Source of the DNA: Actinophytocola oryzae | GTDB taxonomy: Bacteria > Actinomycetota > Actinomycetes > Mycobacteriales > Pseudonocardiaceae | Length of the DNA stretch: 64,000 bases | Reading direction: 5' to 3' | NCBI RefSeq assembly: GCF_004364325.1 | Contig: NZ_SOCP01000022.1 | Span: 1 to 64,000, forward strand | In this document: positions 43,364-52,498 of the stretch, one piece after another | Layout: each line of letters starts with the position of its first letter | Numbering within the stretch: the stretch's first letter is position 1 | Program-made: the position numbers and the translations under genes | Notes under the pieces: generated by a model | Databases searched by the model: none | What the model was told of the DNA's origin: nothing | The model's input: the letters and a program-made list of their open reading frames with translations, nothing else

Positions 43364-44296
43364 TCATTTACCGGTCTCCCGCGCCTTGCGGCGACCGTCG
43401 TGGCGGGTCTCGAGACGATGCGAGCCCACCGCGTCCCTGGTGTCGTCGAGTGCCTTCATGGTGTCGTTCAGGTGGCGCTGCGCGACACCGATGAACAGGC
43501 AGTCGATGACGGTCAGTTGCGCGATCCGGCTTGCCGTGGCGCCGGACCGGAACGTCGTCTCCCGCGCCGCCGTGGTCAGGACGAGGTCGGCGACCTCGCT
43601 GATCGGGGCGGTGGGGAAGTTGGTCAGCGCGACCGTGGTGGCCCCGGCGCGCCTTGCCTCCCTCAGGGCCTCGACGGTGTCCGCCGTCGCGCCCGTGTGT
43701 GAGATGCCGACGGCGACGTCGCCCCTGCTCAGGACGGCCGCGGAGGTCAGCATGATGTGGGTGTCGCTCCAGGCGAAGCTGACCCGCCCGATGCGGTGCA
43801 GCTTCTGCTGGAGGTCGGCCGCGACGAAGGCGCTGGCGCCGACGCCGTAGACGTCGACCCGGCCCGCCGCGGCGACCGCCTCGACGACCTTCAGGAGCGT
43901 CTCGGTGTCGACCTGCGCGGCCGTCTCCTCGACCGCACGCGCGTCGGCGAAGGTGACCTTGCCGACGACCGTGGCCATGTCGTCGTCCGGGGAGATCTCG
44001 CCGCCGAGGTCACGTTCGGCGTGCGCCTCGGAACGGGCGGTGTCGGCTGCCAGTGCGATGCGGAGCTCGGGATAGCCACCGACGCCGATCGCCTTGCAGA
44101 AACGGGTGACGGTGGTCTCGCTGGTGCCCGCGGCCTCGGCGACCTCGGTGATGCTGCGGCGCGCGACCGTGGACGGGCTGTCCAGGACGACCTTCGCGAC
44201 GCGCTGCTCGGCGCGGGCCAGGCCCGGCAGCAACGACCGGATTCGGACCAGCGGACTTGACTCAGTGTGTTGTGTGGTCATGGCACTCGCGCTCAC
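43364..44296 (-). CDS. murR: MurR/RpiR-family transcriptional regulator
   Basis: 310 residues. N-terminal HTH_6 (about 15-90: VARRSITEVAEAAGTSETTV, TRFCKAIGVGGYPELR), C-terminal SIS sugar-phosphate-binding domain (about 130-270: VDVYGVGASAFVAADLQQKL, GISHTGATADTVEALREARR). In known systems MurR is released by MurNAc-6-phosphate. It probably controls murQ and the nagZ-namZ-amiE group upstream. The GTG at 44296 follows a promoter -10 by 6 bases, a leaderless arrangement. Confidence 0.92.
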   Translation of the reverse strand: MSASAMTTQHTESSPLVRIRSLLPGLARAEQRVAKVVLDSPSTVARRSITEVAEAAGTSETTVTRFCKAIGVGGYPELRIALAADTARSEAHAERDLGGEISPDDDMATVVGKVTFADARAVEETAAQVDTETLLKVVEAVAAAGRVDVYGVGASAFVAADLQQKLHRIGRVSFAWSDTHIMLTSAAVLSRGDVAVGISHTGATADTVEALREARRAGATTVALTNFPTAPISEVADLVLTTAARETTFRSGATASRIAQLTVIDCLFIGVAQRHLNDTMKALDDTRDAVGSHRLETRHDGRRKARETGK

Positions 44297-44302
44297 GTGG
44301 GA

Positions 44303-44331
44303 AACTTACTAACAGGCCTATGGAACGACAA
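44303..44331 (-). promoter_or_regulatory. promoter of murR-murQ
   Basis: On the minus strand: TTGTCG (44331-44326), 17-base spacer, TAAGTT (44308-44303), then 6 bases to the GTG start. It resembles a housekeeping-sigma promoter with a leaderless mRNA. Confidence 0.55.
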
Positions 44332-44459
44332 GGTGGCAGGCGTCATCTGTAGACAACGCTACCCAAGTCCAGTCAAAACTTCAGGTGCGGTTGTGTGGGT
44401 GCAACATCGGAATCGACGGTGCACCCCACCTTGTTAGCGCCCGAACCGGAACTTCACCC

Positions 44460-46205
44460 TCATCGTGATCTACGCTGCCAACCTTCTGGGTGGAGCCTGT
44501 GGGGTTCTTTCTCACCGTTGAGGAGCGTCCGACCACTTTCCGTGACCACGATCTCGTCGAGGTTGACACCACGACCTGTGTAGCGAGCGTCGGTGACGTA
44601 CCGCCAACGCAGTGTCATATCCGCTGCGTAGGGTAGTTGGGCCTCGACCCGCCACCAAGTCCGGTGCCCGTTGCCGGAGAGCGAACTGACCGTTTCGTCC
44701 GGTGCGCCTCGGCCCCGGACGGACAGCGGTACTTCCGCCCATGTCACCCCATCGGTGGTTGCCTCGAATACCAGCCGATCGGTGCGCTCTGTGTCCACAA
44801 AGACGCTGAAGTTCACCCGAACGGGTCGCTTCGGGTGAAGTACAACCGTCGTCAGCGACGCTGAGGAAGCATCACCGAGGCCCGCGTACCAGGAGTCACG
44901 CCCCTTGACTGGTCTGACCGCCAGCGCTCTGGCCAGTCCGCTGCACAGCGTCTCCCGCGCGATGTTGATGGACCCCCAGTTACGGCTCGGGTGCACGCGG
45001 TTGGTCAGCAGGATCGCGAACGAGCGGGACAGCGGGTCGATGACCACGACCGTGCCCGTGAAGCCGGTGTGCCCCGCGGTGTGCGGCCCGGCGAGCCCGC
45101 CCATGTACCACATCTGGTTCAGCTCGAACCCGAGTCCGTGGTCGTGGTCTGGGAACGCGGCGTTGTGGTTGTCCAGCATCTCCGTGACGGTCTCGGGCCG
45201 CAGGATGCGCCTGCCCTTGTACGTGCCGCCGTTCAGGATCGTCTGGGCGAGGATGGCCATGTCGTCGGCCGTCGAGAACACGCCGGCGTGCCCCGCGACC
45301 CCACCCAGTGACCAGGCGTTCTCGTCGTGGACCGAGCCGCGCACCATCCCGCGCGGGGGTGCGGCCTCGAACTCGGTCGCCGCGATCCGGTCCAGCTTCG
45401 ACGCGGGCGGGTTGTAGCCGGTGTCGACCATGCCCAGCGGCCGGGTGATGCGCTCGGCCACCACCTGGTCCAGTGGTTTGCCGGTCAGACGCTGGACCAT
45501 CACACCGAGCGTGATGAGGTTCAGGTCGGAGTACTCGTAGTTCGTCCCCGGCGTGGTGCGCGGGGCGAGGTCCATCACGGCCTTGATCCGCGACGGGATG
45601 TCCGGGTAGTCACGCCAGAGCGGGATCCACGACACCAGCCCGGACGTGTGCGTGAGCAGCTGGGCGACCGTGATCTCCGCCTTGCCGTTCACCCCGAACT
45701 CCGGCAGGTACGTCGCGACCGGCTTCGTCGTGTCCACCTTGCCCGACTCGACCAGCTGCATCACCGCGATCGAGGTGAACAGCTTCGAGACCGACGCCAT
45801 GTCGAAGATCGTGTCCGACCGCATCGGGACCTTCTGGTCCTCGGGCAGCTCCGTGCCCGCCGCGTCGGCGTAGCGGACCGCGTACCCGGTCTGGTGCCGG
45901 TCGACCACGACGCCGTCGTGCGCGAGCAGGCTCACCGCCCCCGAGTACAGGGGCACGGTCAGCGTCGGGTCGTAGTTCTTCGTGGTCCACTCGTCGATCT
46001 TCGCGAGGGCCGCGTCGATGGGCGCCGGGTCCAGCCCGGCGGACTGGGGTGTGCCGTTCCGGAGCACGGCTCGCTCGTAGCCCGTCTGGGGCTGGTCGAA
46101 CCGCCCTCGGACACCGCCACCGTGTGACTCCGCGACGCTCACGCTGACACCGGCCGTCATGGCCACCACCAACGCCAGCACTCCGACCCGCGCGACTCCG
46201 GACAT
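44460..46205 (-). CDS. secreted serine hydrolase of beta-lactamase fold (AmiE/YbbE-like)
   Basis: 581 residues. Signal peptide (VGVLALVVAMTAGVSVSVA), serine beta-lactamase/CubicO domain (about 40-440) with S-x-x-K in MASVSKLF, Y-x-N-type YEYSDLN and HTGFTGT. A C-terminal beta-sandwich (about 455-570: VRVNFSVFVDTERTDRLVFE, then TWAEVPLSV) looks like a carbohydrate/wall-binding module. In Bacillus the gene grouped with nagZ and namZ is amiE, an N-acetylmuramoyl-L-alanine amidase of this fold, so that role is inferred. GAGGGGGG precedes the ATG, and namZ ends 14 bp upstream. Confidence 0.82.
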   Translation of the reverse strand: MSGVARVGVLALVVAMTAGVSVSVAESHGGGVRGRFDQPQTGYERAVLRNGTPQSAGLDPAPIDAALAKIDEWTTKNYDPTLTVPLYSGAVSLLAHDGVVVDRHQTGYAVRYADAAGTELPEDQKVPMRSDTIFDMASVSKLFTSIAVMQLVESGKVDTTKPVATYLPEFGVNGKAEITVAQLLTHTSGLVSWIPLWRDYPDIPSRIKAVMDLAPRTTPGTNYEYSDLNLITLGVMVQRLTGKPLDQVVAERITRPLGMVDTGYNPPASKLDRIAATEFEAAPPRGMVRGSVHDENAWSLGGVAGHAGVFSTADDMAILAQTILNGGTYKGRRILRPETVTEMLDNHNAAFPDHDHGLGFELNQMWYMGGLAGPHTAGHTGFTGTVVVIDPLSRSFAILLTNRVHPSRNWGSINIARETLCSGLARALAVRPVKGRDSWYAGLGDASSASLTTVVLHPKRPVRVNFSVFVDTERTDRLVFEATTDGVTWAEVPLSVRGRGAPDETVSSLSGNGHRTWWRVEAQLPYAADMTLRWRYVTDARYTGRGVNLDEIVVTESGRTLLNGEKEPHRLHPEGWQRRSR

Positions 46206-46218
46206 GGCCCCCCTCTTC

Positions 46219-47505
46219 TCACCGGTAGATCAGGTACTTCTCCCGAAGCCTCGCGAACGCGGCCAGCTCGCCGCGCCACGCGCCCGTCACCTCGGCCACG
46301 CCGGCGCCCGCGTCGATCATCGTGCGGAGCCGTGCGGAGCCGGACAGCTTGTCGATGTAGTTGTCCGGCCGCCAGGCGAACACGCTCGGCTGGGTCTGCT
46401 TGGCGGTGACGAGCATCGTGACGGCGGTCTTGATGGCCTCGACCCGGTGCGCGTCGGTGATGTGCACCTGCACGCCGCCACAGGTCTCGTTGACCCACTT
46501 GTTGAACGTCGGCACGAAGTACGCCTCGCGGAACCGCACGCCGGGCAGCCGGGCCTGGTTGAGCGCCTCGGCCCAGCGCCAGTCGATGCCCGGCGCGCCG
46601 ATGATCTCGAACGGCCGGGTGGTGCCGCGGCCCTCGGACAGGACGGTGCCCTCGAACAGGCACGTGCCCGGGTAGAGGAGGGCGGTGTCCGCGGTGGGCA
46701 CGTTCGGGCTCGGCAGGATCCAGGGGAGGCCGGTGTCGGCGAACAGGTCGTCGCGGTGCCAGCCCTTGAGCTTGACCACCTCGAGGCTCTTCAGCCGGGC
46801 CCCGGCGTCGGCCGTCAGGAACTCGCCGTCGTACAGCTTGGCCAGCTCACCCATGGTCATGCCGTGCTGCTGCACGATCGGCTTGCGCCCGACACCCGAC
46901 GAGAACGCCGGGTCGAGCGTCGGCCCGTAGGGCTTGCCGCCGACGGGGTTGGGCCGGTCGAGCACCACGAAGTCGATGCCGGTCAGCACGGCCGCGTGCA
47001 TGGCGTTGTAGAGCGACCAGATGTAGGTGTAGAACCGGGCGCCCGCGTCGGCGATGTCGAAGACCAGCGTGTCGATGCCCGCCTTGGTGAACTGCTCGGC
47101 GATCCTGGTCGCGGTGAGGGTGTAGGTGTCGAACACCGGCACCTGCGTGCGCGGGTCGAGGTAGTCGCCCTCGGACCCGCCTGCCTGGGCGGTGCCGCGG
47201 AAGCCGTGCTCCGGGCCGAACACCGCCGTCGGCCGCACGCCTGCGGCGACCATCGAGTCGACGATGTGCGTCTCGTCGCGCAGCACGCCGGTCGGGTTGG
47301 TCAGGATGCCGACCTTGCGGCCCCGGAACGCGCGCCAGTGGTCGGCGGCCAGCGTGTCGGCACCCGGGGTCACGCCGCGTTGGCCGCCACCACCGCTGTT
47401 GCGGGGGTCCGCTGCCGCTGTCGCCGCACTCGTCACCATGGGTGCGGCCATGGCCGATGCCATCAGGAAGTTACGGCGGTCCATGCCGCGTCGGTCGTTG
47501 CTCAC
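46219..47505 (-). CDS. namZ: exo-beta-N-acetylmuramidase (DUF1343/NamZ family)
   Basis: 428 residues. Twin-arginine-type signal (MDRRNFLMASAMAAP) then the DUF1343 domain: RGRKVGILTNPTGVLRDETH, FGPEHGFRGTAQAG, DIADAGARFYTYIWSLYNAM, VVLDRPNPVGGKPYGPTLD and TRPFEIIGAPGIDW. NamZ releases MurNAc from the non-reducing end of glycan fragments. The GTG at 47505 overlaps the nagZ stop by 4 bp; ATG 47484 would start exactly at the twin-arginine signal. It acts outside the membrane with nagZ and the amidase-like protein. Confidence 0.92.
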   Translation of the reverse strand: MSNDRRGMDRRNFLMASAMAAPMVTSAATAAADPRNSGGGGQRGVTPGADTLAADHWRAFRGRKVGILTNPTGVLRDETHIVDSMVAAGVRPTAVFGPEHGFRGTAQAGGSEGDYLDPRTQVPVFDTYTLTATRIAEQFTKAGIDTLVFDIADAGARFYTYIWSLYNAMHAAVLTGIDFVVLDRPNPVGGKPYGPTLDPAFSSGVGRKPIVQQHGMTMGELAKLYDGEFLTADAGARLKSLEVVKLKGWHRDDLFADTGLPWILPSPNVPTADTALLYPGTCLFEGTVLSEGRGTTRPFEIIGAPGIDWRWAEALNQARLPGVRFREAYFVPTFNKWVNETCGGVQVHITDAHRVEAIKTAVTMLVTAKQTQPSVFAWRPDNYIDKLSGSARLRTMIDAGAGVAEVTGAWRGELAAFARLREKYLIYR

Positions 47506-49337
47506 CACGTCAGCCCGGAGTCGAAGGGGTAGAGGACTGTCGGCGTACCGCCCACGGGTATGTCCACCGGAAGCTTGCCTTTCGGGGAGATCTCTCCGAG
47601 GAGGACCTTGGCCAGGGACTCCATGGACATCGCGCGCCAGCTGTAGGTGGCGAGCCAGGTCGGCGCGTCGACGTAGCCGGCGTCGTAGGGGATCTGCGAC
47701 GCGACCGCGATGACCGGCTTGCCCGTGGCGAGCAGCGCGCTCACCAGGGTCCGCTGGTTGACGCGGTCCTTGAGGTTGTTCGTCAGGACGATGACCAGGT
47801 CGGACGAGCGTGCTGCCGCGACGGCGCCGTCGATCGTCGCGGCGGTCGGGCTTGAGCCGGTGGGCAACGCCGTGGCCGTCGCGCCGCGCCTGTTGAGGCT
47901 GTCCGCGAGCCACTGCGGGCTCCTGGCGGTGACGACCGTGTCGCCGATGCCCGTGACCAGCACCTTGCCGGGGTTGCCGTGCAGCGGCAGCAGCTTCGCG
48001 TCGTTGCGGATGACCGTGGTCGTGCGGTCGCTGGCCTTCTGCACGGTGGCCAGGTGGTCGGGAGTGCCGACGAGCTTCGGGACCTTCCGCTCGTCGACGA
48101 ACGGCGAGGTCAGGATCCCGCGCTTGATCTTGAGCTTGAGGATCCGCAGCACGCTCGAGTCGATCCGCTTCACGGTGAGCCTGCCGCTCTGCACGGCCGC
48201 CTTGACCGCGTCGAGCGCGACCTGCAGGTTCGGCGGCATCAGCAGCTGGTCGACGCCTGCCTCGAGCGCCATCACCGGGATCTCCGCCTGCGGGAACACG
48301 TTCGCGCCGCCCATGCCGAGCGAGTCGGTCACGATCACGCCGTTGAACTTGAGCTCGTTGCGGAGCAGGTCGGTCATGATGTGCTTCGACAGCGTCGCGG
48401 GCACGCCGGACGGGTCGAGGCTCGGCACCTGGATGTGCGCGGTCATGATCGAGTCGACGCCGGCCTTGATGGCCGCCCTGAACGGCGGCAGGTCGGTGGA
48501 GCGCCACTCGGCCTCGGTGCGGTCGATGTTCGGCAGGCCGGTGTGGCTGTCGGTCGCCGCGTCGCCGTGGCCGGGGAAGTGCTTGGCCGACGAGGAGACA
48601 GTCTGGCTCGGCCGACCACCCTCCTGCAGGCCCTCGACCTCGGCCGTGACGAGCTTGCTGACCAGCGCGGGGTCCGAGGAGAACGACCGGGCGCCGATCA
48701 CCGGGTTGTCGGGGTTCGAGTTGACGTCCGAGTCCGGCGCGAAGTTCTGGTTGATGCCCATCGCACGCAGCTCGTTGCCGTTGATCGTGGCGATGGCCTT
48801 GGCATCCCGCGTGCTCCGCCCGGCGCCGATGGCCATGCTGGCGGGGAACTCGGTGGCGGGCGACTCCAGCCGGGTGACGTTGCCACCCTCCTGGTCGATG
48901 GCGACGATAAGCGGGATGTGCGTGTTGGACCCGACAGCGGCCCGCTGCAACCCGTTCGAGAGCGCGGCGACCTGCGCGGGGTTGTCGACGTTGTCAGTGC
49001 CGCTGTTGTTGAAGTAGATGACCCCGCCGACGCCGTACTTCCGGATGACCTGGGCAGGCGTGTCCACTCCGTAGTTGGTCTGGTTGGTGGGGTGCGCCTC
49101 GTCGGCGCTCTTGCCCCACACGGAGACCACGAAGAGCTGGGCGATCTTCTGGTCGAGGGACAACCCACGCAGCTCGGCACGGGCGATGGCCTCGGCCACC
49201 GCGTCGGGACTGATCTTGGGCCGGGCTGTTCCGGCGACCGCGGCAGGCGGGAACACACCACTAACCATGGCTGAGGTCGCGACCACCGCGACGGCGGCGG
49301 ACAGGCAGCGACGGGCAGACGATCTGGACAGCGACAC
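47502..49337 (-). CDS. nagZ: beta-N-acetylglucosaminidase, glycoside hydrolase family 3
   Basis: 611 residues. Signal peptide (CLSAAVAVVATSAMVSGVF), GH3 barrel (about 45-390) with KHFPGHGDAATDSHTGLP, the Asp-His acid/base loop specific to GH3 glucosaminidases, and the nucleophile Asp in VIVTDSLGMGG. A C-terminal alpha/beta sandwich follows. It trims GlcNAc from wall fragments, which NamZ then attacks at MurNAc. The GTG has GGGAGG 5 bases upstream. First gene of the recycling group, with namZ translationally coupled. Confidence 0.93.
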   Translation of the reverse strand: MSLSRSSARRCLSAAVAVVATSAMVSGVFPPAAVAGTARPKISPDAVAEAIARAELRGLSLDQKIAQLFVVSVWGKSADEAHPTNQTNYGVDTPAQVIRKYGVGGVIYFNNSGTDNVDNPAQVAALSNGLQRAAVGSNTHIPLIVAIDQEGGNVTRLESPATEFPASMAIGAGRSTRDAKAIATINGNELRAMGINQNFAPDSDVNSNPDNPVIGARSFSSDPALVSKLVTAEVEGLQEGGRPSQTVSSSAKHFPGHGDAATDSHTGLPNIDRTEAEWRSTDLPPFRAAIKAGVDSIMTAHIQVPSLDPSGVPATLSKHIMTDLLRNELKFNGVIVTDSLGMGGANVFPQAEIPVMALEAGVDQLLMPPNLQVALDAVKAAVQSGRLTVKRIDSSVLRILKLKIKRGILTSPFVDERKVPKLVGTPDHLATVQKASDRTTTVIRNDAKLLPLHGNPGKVLVTGIGDTVVTARSPQWLADSLNRRGATATALPTGSSPTAATIDGAVAAARSSDLVIVLTNNLKDRVNQRTLVSALLATGKPVIAVASQIPYDAGYVDAPTWLATYSWRAMSMESLAKVLLGEISPKGKLPVDIPVGGTPTVLYPFDSGLTW

Positions 49338-49653
49338 AACGGCCTCCCTGGCCGGCCGACCGGAACAATCCGTAACCTCTTAACCGAGAGCTAGCAGCAC
49401 TCGTAAGTTACCCACGAGATCCCCCTGTCGACAAGCACGTGTTCGGCCTAACCTAACCCGCCCCCACGACCCCGACCCACCACCAGGACCGGCCCCCACC
49501 CGGAAGGACCCGCGAACACCACACGAGGGACCTGGGCGTAACCCAGAGCGCACACACCCCCCGCCGTGGCCACACTTGGTGACAATCGCGCAGGGTCACA
49601 AATCTGGGAAGGCGACTATAGGACGGCAGCTGGCACACAACCGCGCTTGGTGC
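49338..49653. other. promoter region of nagZ, no gene
   Basis: 315 bp rich in C tracts, with no credible coding frame. It probably carries the nagZ promoter on the minus strand. No clear MurR site recognised. Confidence 0.4.
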
Positions 49654-49708
49654 AAAAAAAATTGGGCGATCCCAGTCCACCTGAATCGGTGGACAGCGAT
49701 CGCCCAAT
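49654..49708 (-). terminator. intrinsic terminator of the Ms1-like RNA
   Basis: Two-part stem ATTGGGCGATC/GATCGCCCAAT (49661-49671 with 49698-49708) and inner GTCCACC/GGTGGAC, followed on the minus strand by a run of U (A tract 49654-49660). It is the only classical U-tract terminator in the window. Confidence 0.9.
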
Positions 49709-49958
49709 CGTCCGCACGAGCGCTCGGGTTACCAAGCGTGCAACGGTGTCGTACAAACCTGGCCTCGGCGTCCGGCGTCCCGGTACGCAGTCCCTAGACG
49801 ACATGCCTCCCGCGGCTTGCTGCGCGTGGGTGCCCGATGCTCGTGCACGGAGCTCCGACAGGGTGGACCAGGCTTCTCTTCGTCTGGTCCCTGGCTGTCC
49901 GGGGGTCCGCACCTCCTTTGTACCCAGTGGCCAAGGTCACTTCAAGAGCACAGATGGG
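49654..49958 (-). ncRNA. Ms1/MTS2823-like small RNA (candidate)
   Basis: No gene fits, but the minus strand is highly structured. It has a TTTAAC box (49970-49965), a start near 49958, an internal stem GGACCAG/CTGGTCC extended by CGGACAG/CTGTCGG, and a final long hairpin followed by eight U. Length is about 300 nt. In mycobacteria the RNA-polymerase-binding Ms1 (MTS2823) RNA of about 300 nt lies just downstream of the HAD phosphatase gene Rv3661 in the same direction; strand, position and length all match. Primary sequence was not compared. Confidence 0.65.
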
Positions 49959-50072
49959 TGCACCGTTAAAGACTCCGTCAGTGGTTGTTGGCGACGCATT
50001 GTGAGCGTAATGTGCTTGGTCGCCGAGCGTATTGTCGGCTCACTTCCGGACTGGCGCGTTTTCTGAAATGTT

Positions 50073-50876
50073 TCAACGTTTCCTGCGGCGGTGTATGCCG
50101 TACCAGGTCGCCCCGGCGGTGGCGATCGCGCCGAGGCCGATGGCCGTCACGGCGACCGCCGTGCCGGACGGTTGGAAGCGCGACCGTAGCGACACCGGTT
50201 TGGTGAATTCGAGGATCGGCCAGCCACGCTCCGTCGCCAACGCCCGCAACCCTCGGTCCGGGTTGACCACGGTCGGGTGACCGACGGCCTCCAGCATGGG
50301 CAGATCGGTGATGGAGTCGGAGTAGGCGTAGCTCGCGCCGAGGTCGTAGCCGTTGGTGGTGGCCAGCTCCTTCATCGCGGTGGCCTTGTTCTCGCCGTAG
50401 CAGTAGAACTCGATCTCGCCGGTGTACTTCCCCCTCACCTCGACCATGCGGGTGCCGATGCTGTGCGTCGCCCCGATCATCTCGGCGATGGGCGCCACGA
50501 TCTCCGCGCCGGACGCGGACACCACGACGATGTCCATGCCCTCGTCCTTCTGGCGGGTGACGAGGTCGGTCGCCTCTGCGTAGACGAGCGGGTCGACGAT
50601 GTCGTGCAGCGTCTCCTCGACGATGGCGCGCACCTGCTGGACGTCCCAGCCCGTGCACAGCGCGGTGAGGTGCGCGCGAATGCGTTCCACCTGGTCGGCG
50701 TCCGCGCCGGAGGCGGCGAACACGAACTGGGCGTAGGCGCCCTTGAGTACCGCGCGGCGATTGATCAGACCGTTCCGGAGGAACGGCCGGCTGAAGGCCA
50801 GGGTGCTGGACTTGGCGATCACCGTCTTGTCCAGGTCGAAGAAGGCGGCGGCGCGTAGGCCGTGGCGGTCGGTCAC
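50073..50876 (-). CDS. HAD-superfamily phosphatase (SerB-like, Rv3661 type)
   Basis: 267 residues. HAD motif I AAFFDLDKTVIAKSS (nucleophile Asp), motif II VVVSASG, motif III Lys in GENKATAMKELA and motif IV YSDSITDLPML. The helical cap covers about residues 35-110. The C-terminus has a membrane helix (AVAVTAIGLGAIATAGATW) and a basic end. TATGCT lies 7 bases before GTG 50876, a leaderless arrangement; ATG 50888 is the alternative. It is flanked by two small RNAs, as in mycobacteria. Likely a phosphoserine- or lipid-phosphate-type phosphatase. Confidence 0.88.
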   Translation of the reverse strand: MTDRHGLRAAAFFDLDKTVIAKSSTLAFSRPFLRNGLINRRAVLKGAYAQFVFAASGADADQVERIRAHLTALCTGWDVQQVRAIVEETLHDIVDPLVYAEATDLVTRQKDEGMDIVVVSASGAEIVAPIAEMIGATHSIGTRMVEVRGKYTGEIEFYCYGENKATAMKELATTNGYDLGASYAYSDSITDLPMLEAVGHPTVVNPDRGLRALATERGWPILEFTKPVSLRSRFQPSGTAVAVTAIGLGAIATAGATWYGIHRRRKR

Positions 50877-51008
50877 TCGACCCAGCATAGGAGAGTGATG
50901 TATCCGCCTCCCGAGGTTGGCGCTGGTAGGGCGCGTTGGGGCTGACTTGTTGCGCCTCTTCGAGCAAGTTGCAACCAAGAGTGGGACGTTACGGGATACA
51001 GTGGTCCC

Positions 51009-51102
51009 GTCCGGCGTCAAGCCGGACCGGTTCAGTCCGACCCCCCGGGGCTGAACCTCTGACGACCCCCGTCCCTCCCCCCTGGCGGGGGTCGTCCCTT
51101 TT
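51009..51102 (+). ncRNA. 6C RNA
   Basis: About 94 nt. A first stem GTCCGGC/GCCGGAC is followed by the two defining hairpins with C-rich loops: GGTTCAG/CTGAACC enclosing CCCCCC (51029-51057), and GACGACCCCCG/CGGGGGTCGTC enclosing TCCCTCCCCCCTGG (51061-51096), then UUUU. This is the 6C motif of actinobacteria (B11 in M. tuberculosis, between Rv3660c and Rv3661), where C loops pair with G-rich ribosome sites of target mRNAs, linked to septation and DNA replication. TACAGT at 50997 is the -10. Confidence 0.93.
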
Positions 51103-51323
51103 CCCGGTGTTTTCGGCGCAGTACCGCCGTTCACCCGAAAAAGCGCGAGCTTACCCCCACGCACCGACAATTCTGCGCGCGCGAATGCCTGTCGACGGCA
51201 CTTGTCCACAGCCGCACCACTTGTCCACATGTGGATCTTCGTCCGTGGCCCCGACCCCCTCGCCGGCCGATGGTTGGACCAGGACCGGGCATCCCGCCCG
51301 GCGACGACCCGAGGGGGCATGTG

Positions 51324-52433
51324 GTGAACGCGAACCGGCCGCTGGCTTTCGTCACCGACGAGGCGCTGCTGGACGAGCTGCTGAAGCTGGCGGCCGCGGC
51401 GGGCTGCGAGCTCGAGCGCGTCCCGGACGTCGCCGCCGCACGACAACGCTGGTCGAAGGCCCCGCTGATCGTCCTCGACCCCGCCGGGGTCAAGGAATGC
51501 GCCCAGGAGCCCCTGCCGGCCCGCGACGCGGTAGTCGTCGTGTCTCCCGACCCGGAGCCGTCCGACCTGTGGAAACAGGCGATGGAGGTGGGCGCCGAAC
51601 GAGTGGTCACCCTGCCAGGAGCTGAGCCGTGGCTGGTGAACGCGCTGGCAGACGCAGCCGAGGGGCCACCGAGCAACACGGGAAAGGTCCTGGCGGTGCT
51701 CGGCGCGAGAGGTGGCGCCGGTGCGTCGGTCTTCGCCGTTGCGGTGGGCCTGACGGCGCTGAGGGCGGGCGACGACACCCTGCTGATCGACTGCGATCCA
51801 CGAGGCGGGGGCCTGGACGTCGTGCTGGGCGCCGAGACGGAGAAGGGCCTGCGCTGGCCCGACATGCAGCTGAGCGCGGGCAGGGTCGCGGCAGCCTCCC
51901 TCCACGCGGCCCTACCGGGGAGACGACGGGGCAACACCCAGCTGACCCTGTTGTCCGGCGCGAGAAAGGGCGAGGGCCCGGCTCCCGACGCGGTGGCCGC
52001 GGTGATCGAGGCAGGCCGTCGAGCGGGCGAGGTGGTGGTCTGCGACCTCCCGAGACAGCTGGACGCCGCGGCCTGGACAGCCATAGACAGAGCCGACCTG
52101 ACGGTGATCCTGACCCCGGCGGAGCTCAGGGCGGCGATAACGGCCAAACAGCTGGCGAAGGACCTGACCGACAAGGGAACAAGCCCTCAGCTCGTCGTCC
52201 GTGGCCCGTCCCCAGGTGGTCTCCGCGCCGACGAGATAGCGGCGACAGTGGGCGTTCCCCTGCTGGCCACCATGCGTCGCGAACCCCAGGTGGCCCAGTC
52301 CCTGGAACGCGGCGACTTCCACCCGAAGGCGAACGGCCCACTGGCCCAGGCAGCGAGAACAACGCTGGCTGCCCTGGCCGCCGTCCCGCCGAAACCCCGC
52401 CGGGGTCGAGGCGACCTGAGGGTCGCGTCATGA
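51324..52433 (+). CDS. ssd: septum-site-determining protein Ssd (CpaE/TadZ-like)
   Basis: 369 residues. An N-terminal receiver-like domain (about 1-105) is followed by a MinD/CpaE-type ATPase domain with a degenerate P-loop GARGGAGASVFAVAVG (the lysine-threonine pair is absent), LLIDCDPRGGGLDVVLG and VVCDLPRQLD. In mycobacteria Ssd affects septation; at tad loci the homologue places the pilus machine at the pole. GAGGGGG lies 6 bases before the GTG. First gene of the tad operon, starting 220 bp after the 6C RNA. Confidence 0.92.
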   Translation: MNANRPLAFVTDEALLDELLKLAAAAGCELERVPDVAAARQRWSKAPLIVLDPAGVKECAQEPLPARDAVVVVSPDPEPSDLWKQAMEVGAERVVTLPGAEPWLVNALADAAEGPPSNTGKVLAVLGARGGAGASVFAVAVGLTALRAGDDTLLIDCDPRGGGLDVVLGAETEKGLRWPDMQLSAGRVAAASLHAALPGRRRGNTQLTLLSGARKGEGPAPDAVAAVIEAGRRAGEVVVCDLPRQLDAAAWTAIDRADLTVILTPAELRAAITAKQLAKDLTDKGTSPQLVVRGPSPGGLRADEIAATVGVPLLATMRREPQVAQSLERGDFHPKANGPLAQAARTTLAALAAVPPKPRRGRGDLRVAS

Positions 52434-52498
52434 CGCCACCTCTGCCCAGGGCGGATCCACGAACCAGACCCACACCGAACTCGGAGAGGAGAACCCCC

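Noticed and set aside
42154..43494. 446-codon plus-strand frame opposite murQ
   Set aside because: Begins as the shifted TetR remnant and then reads antisense through murQ; not a fusion protein.
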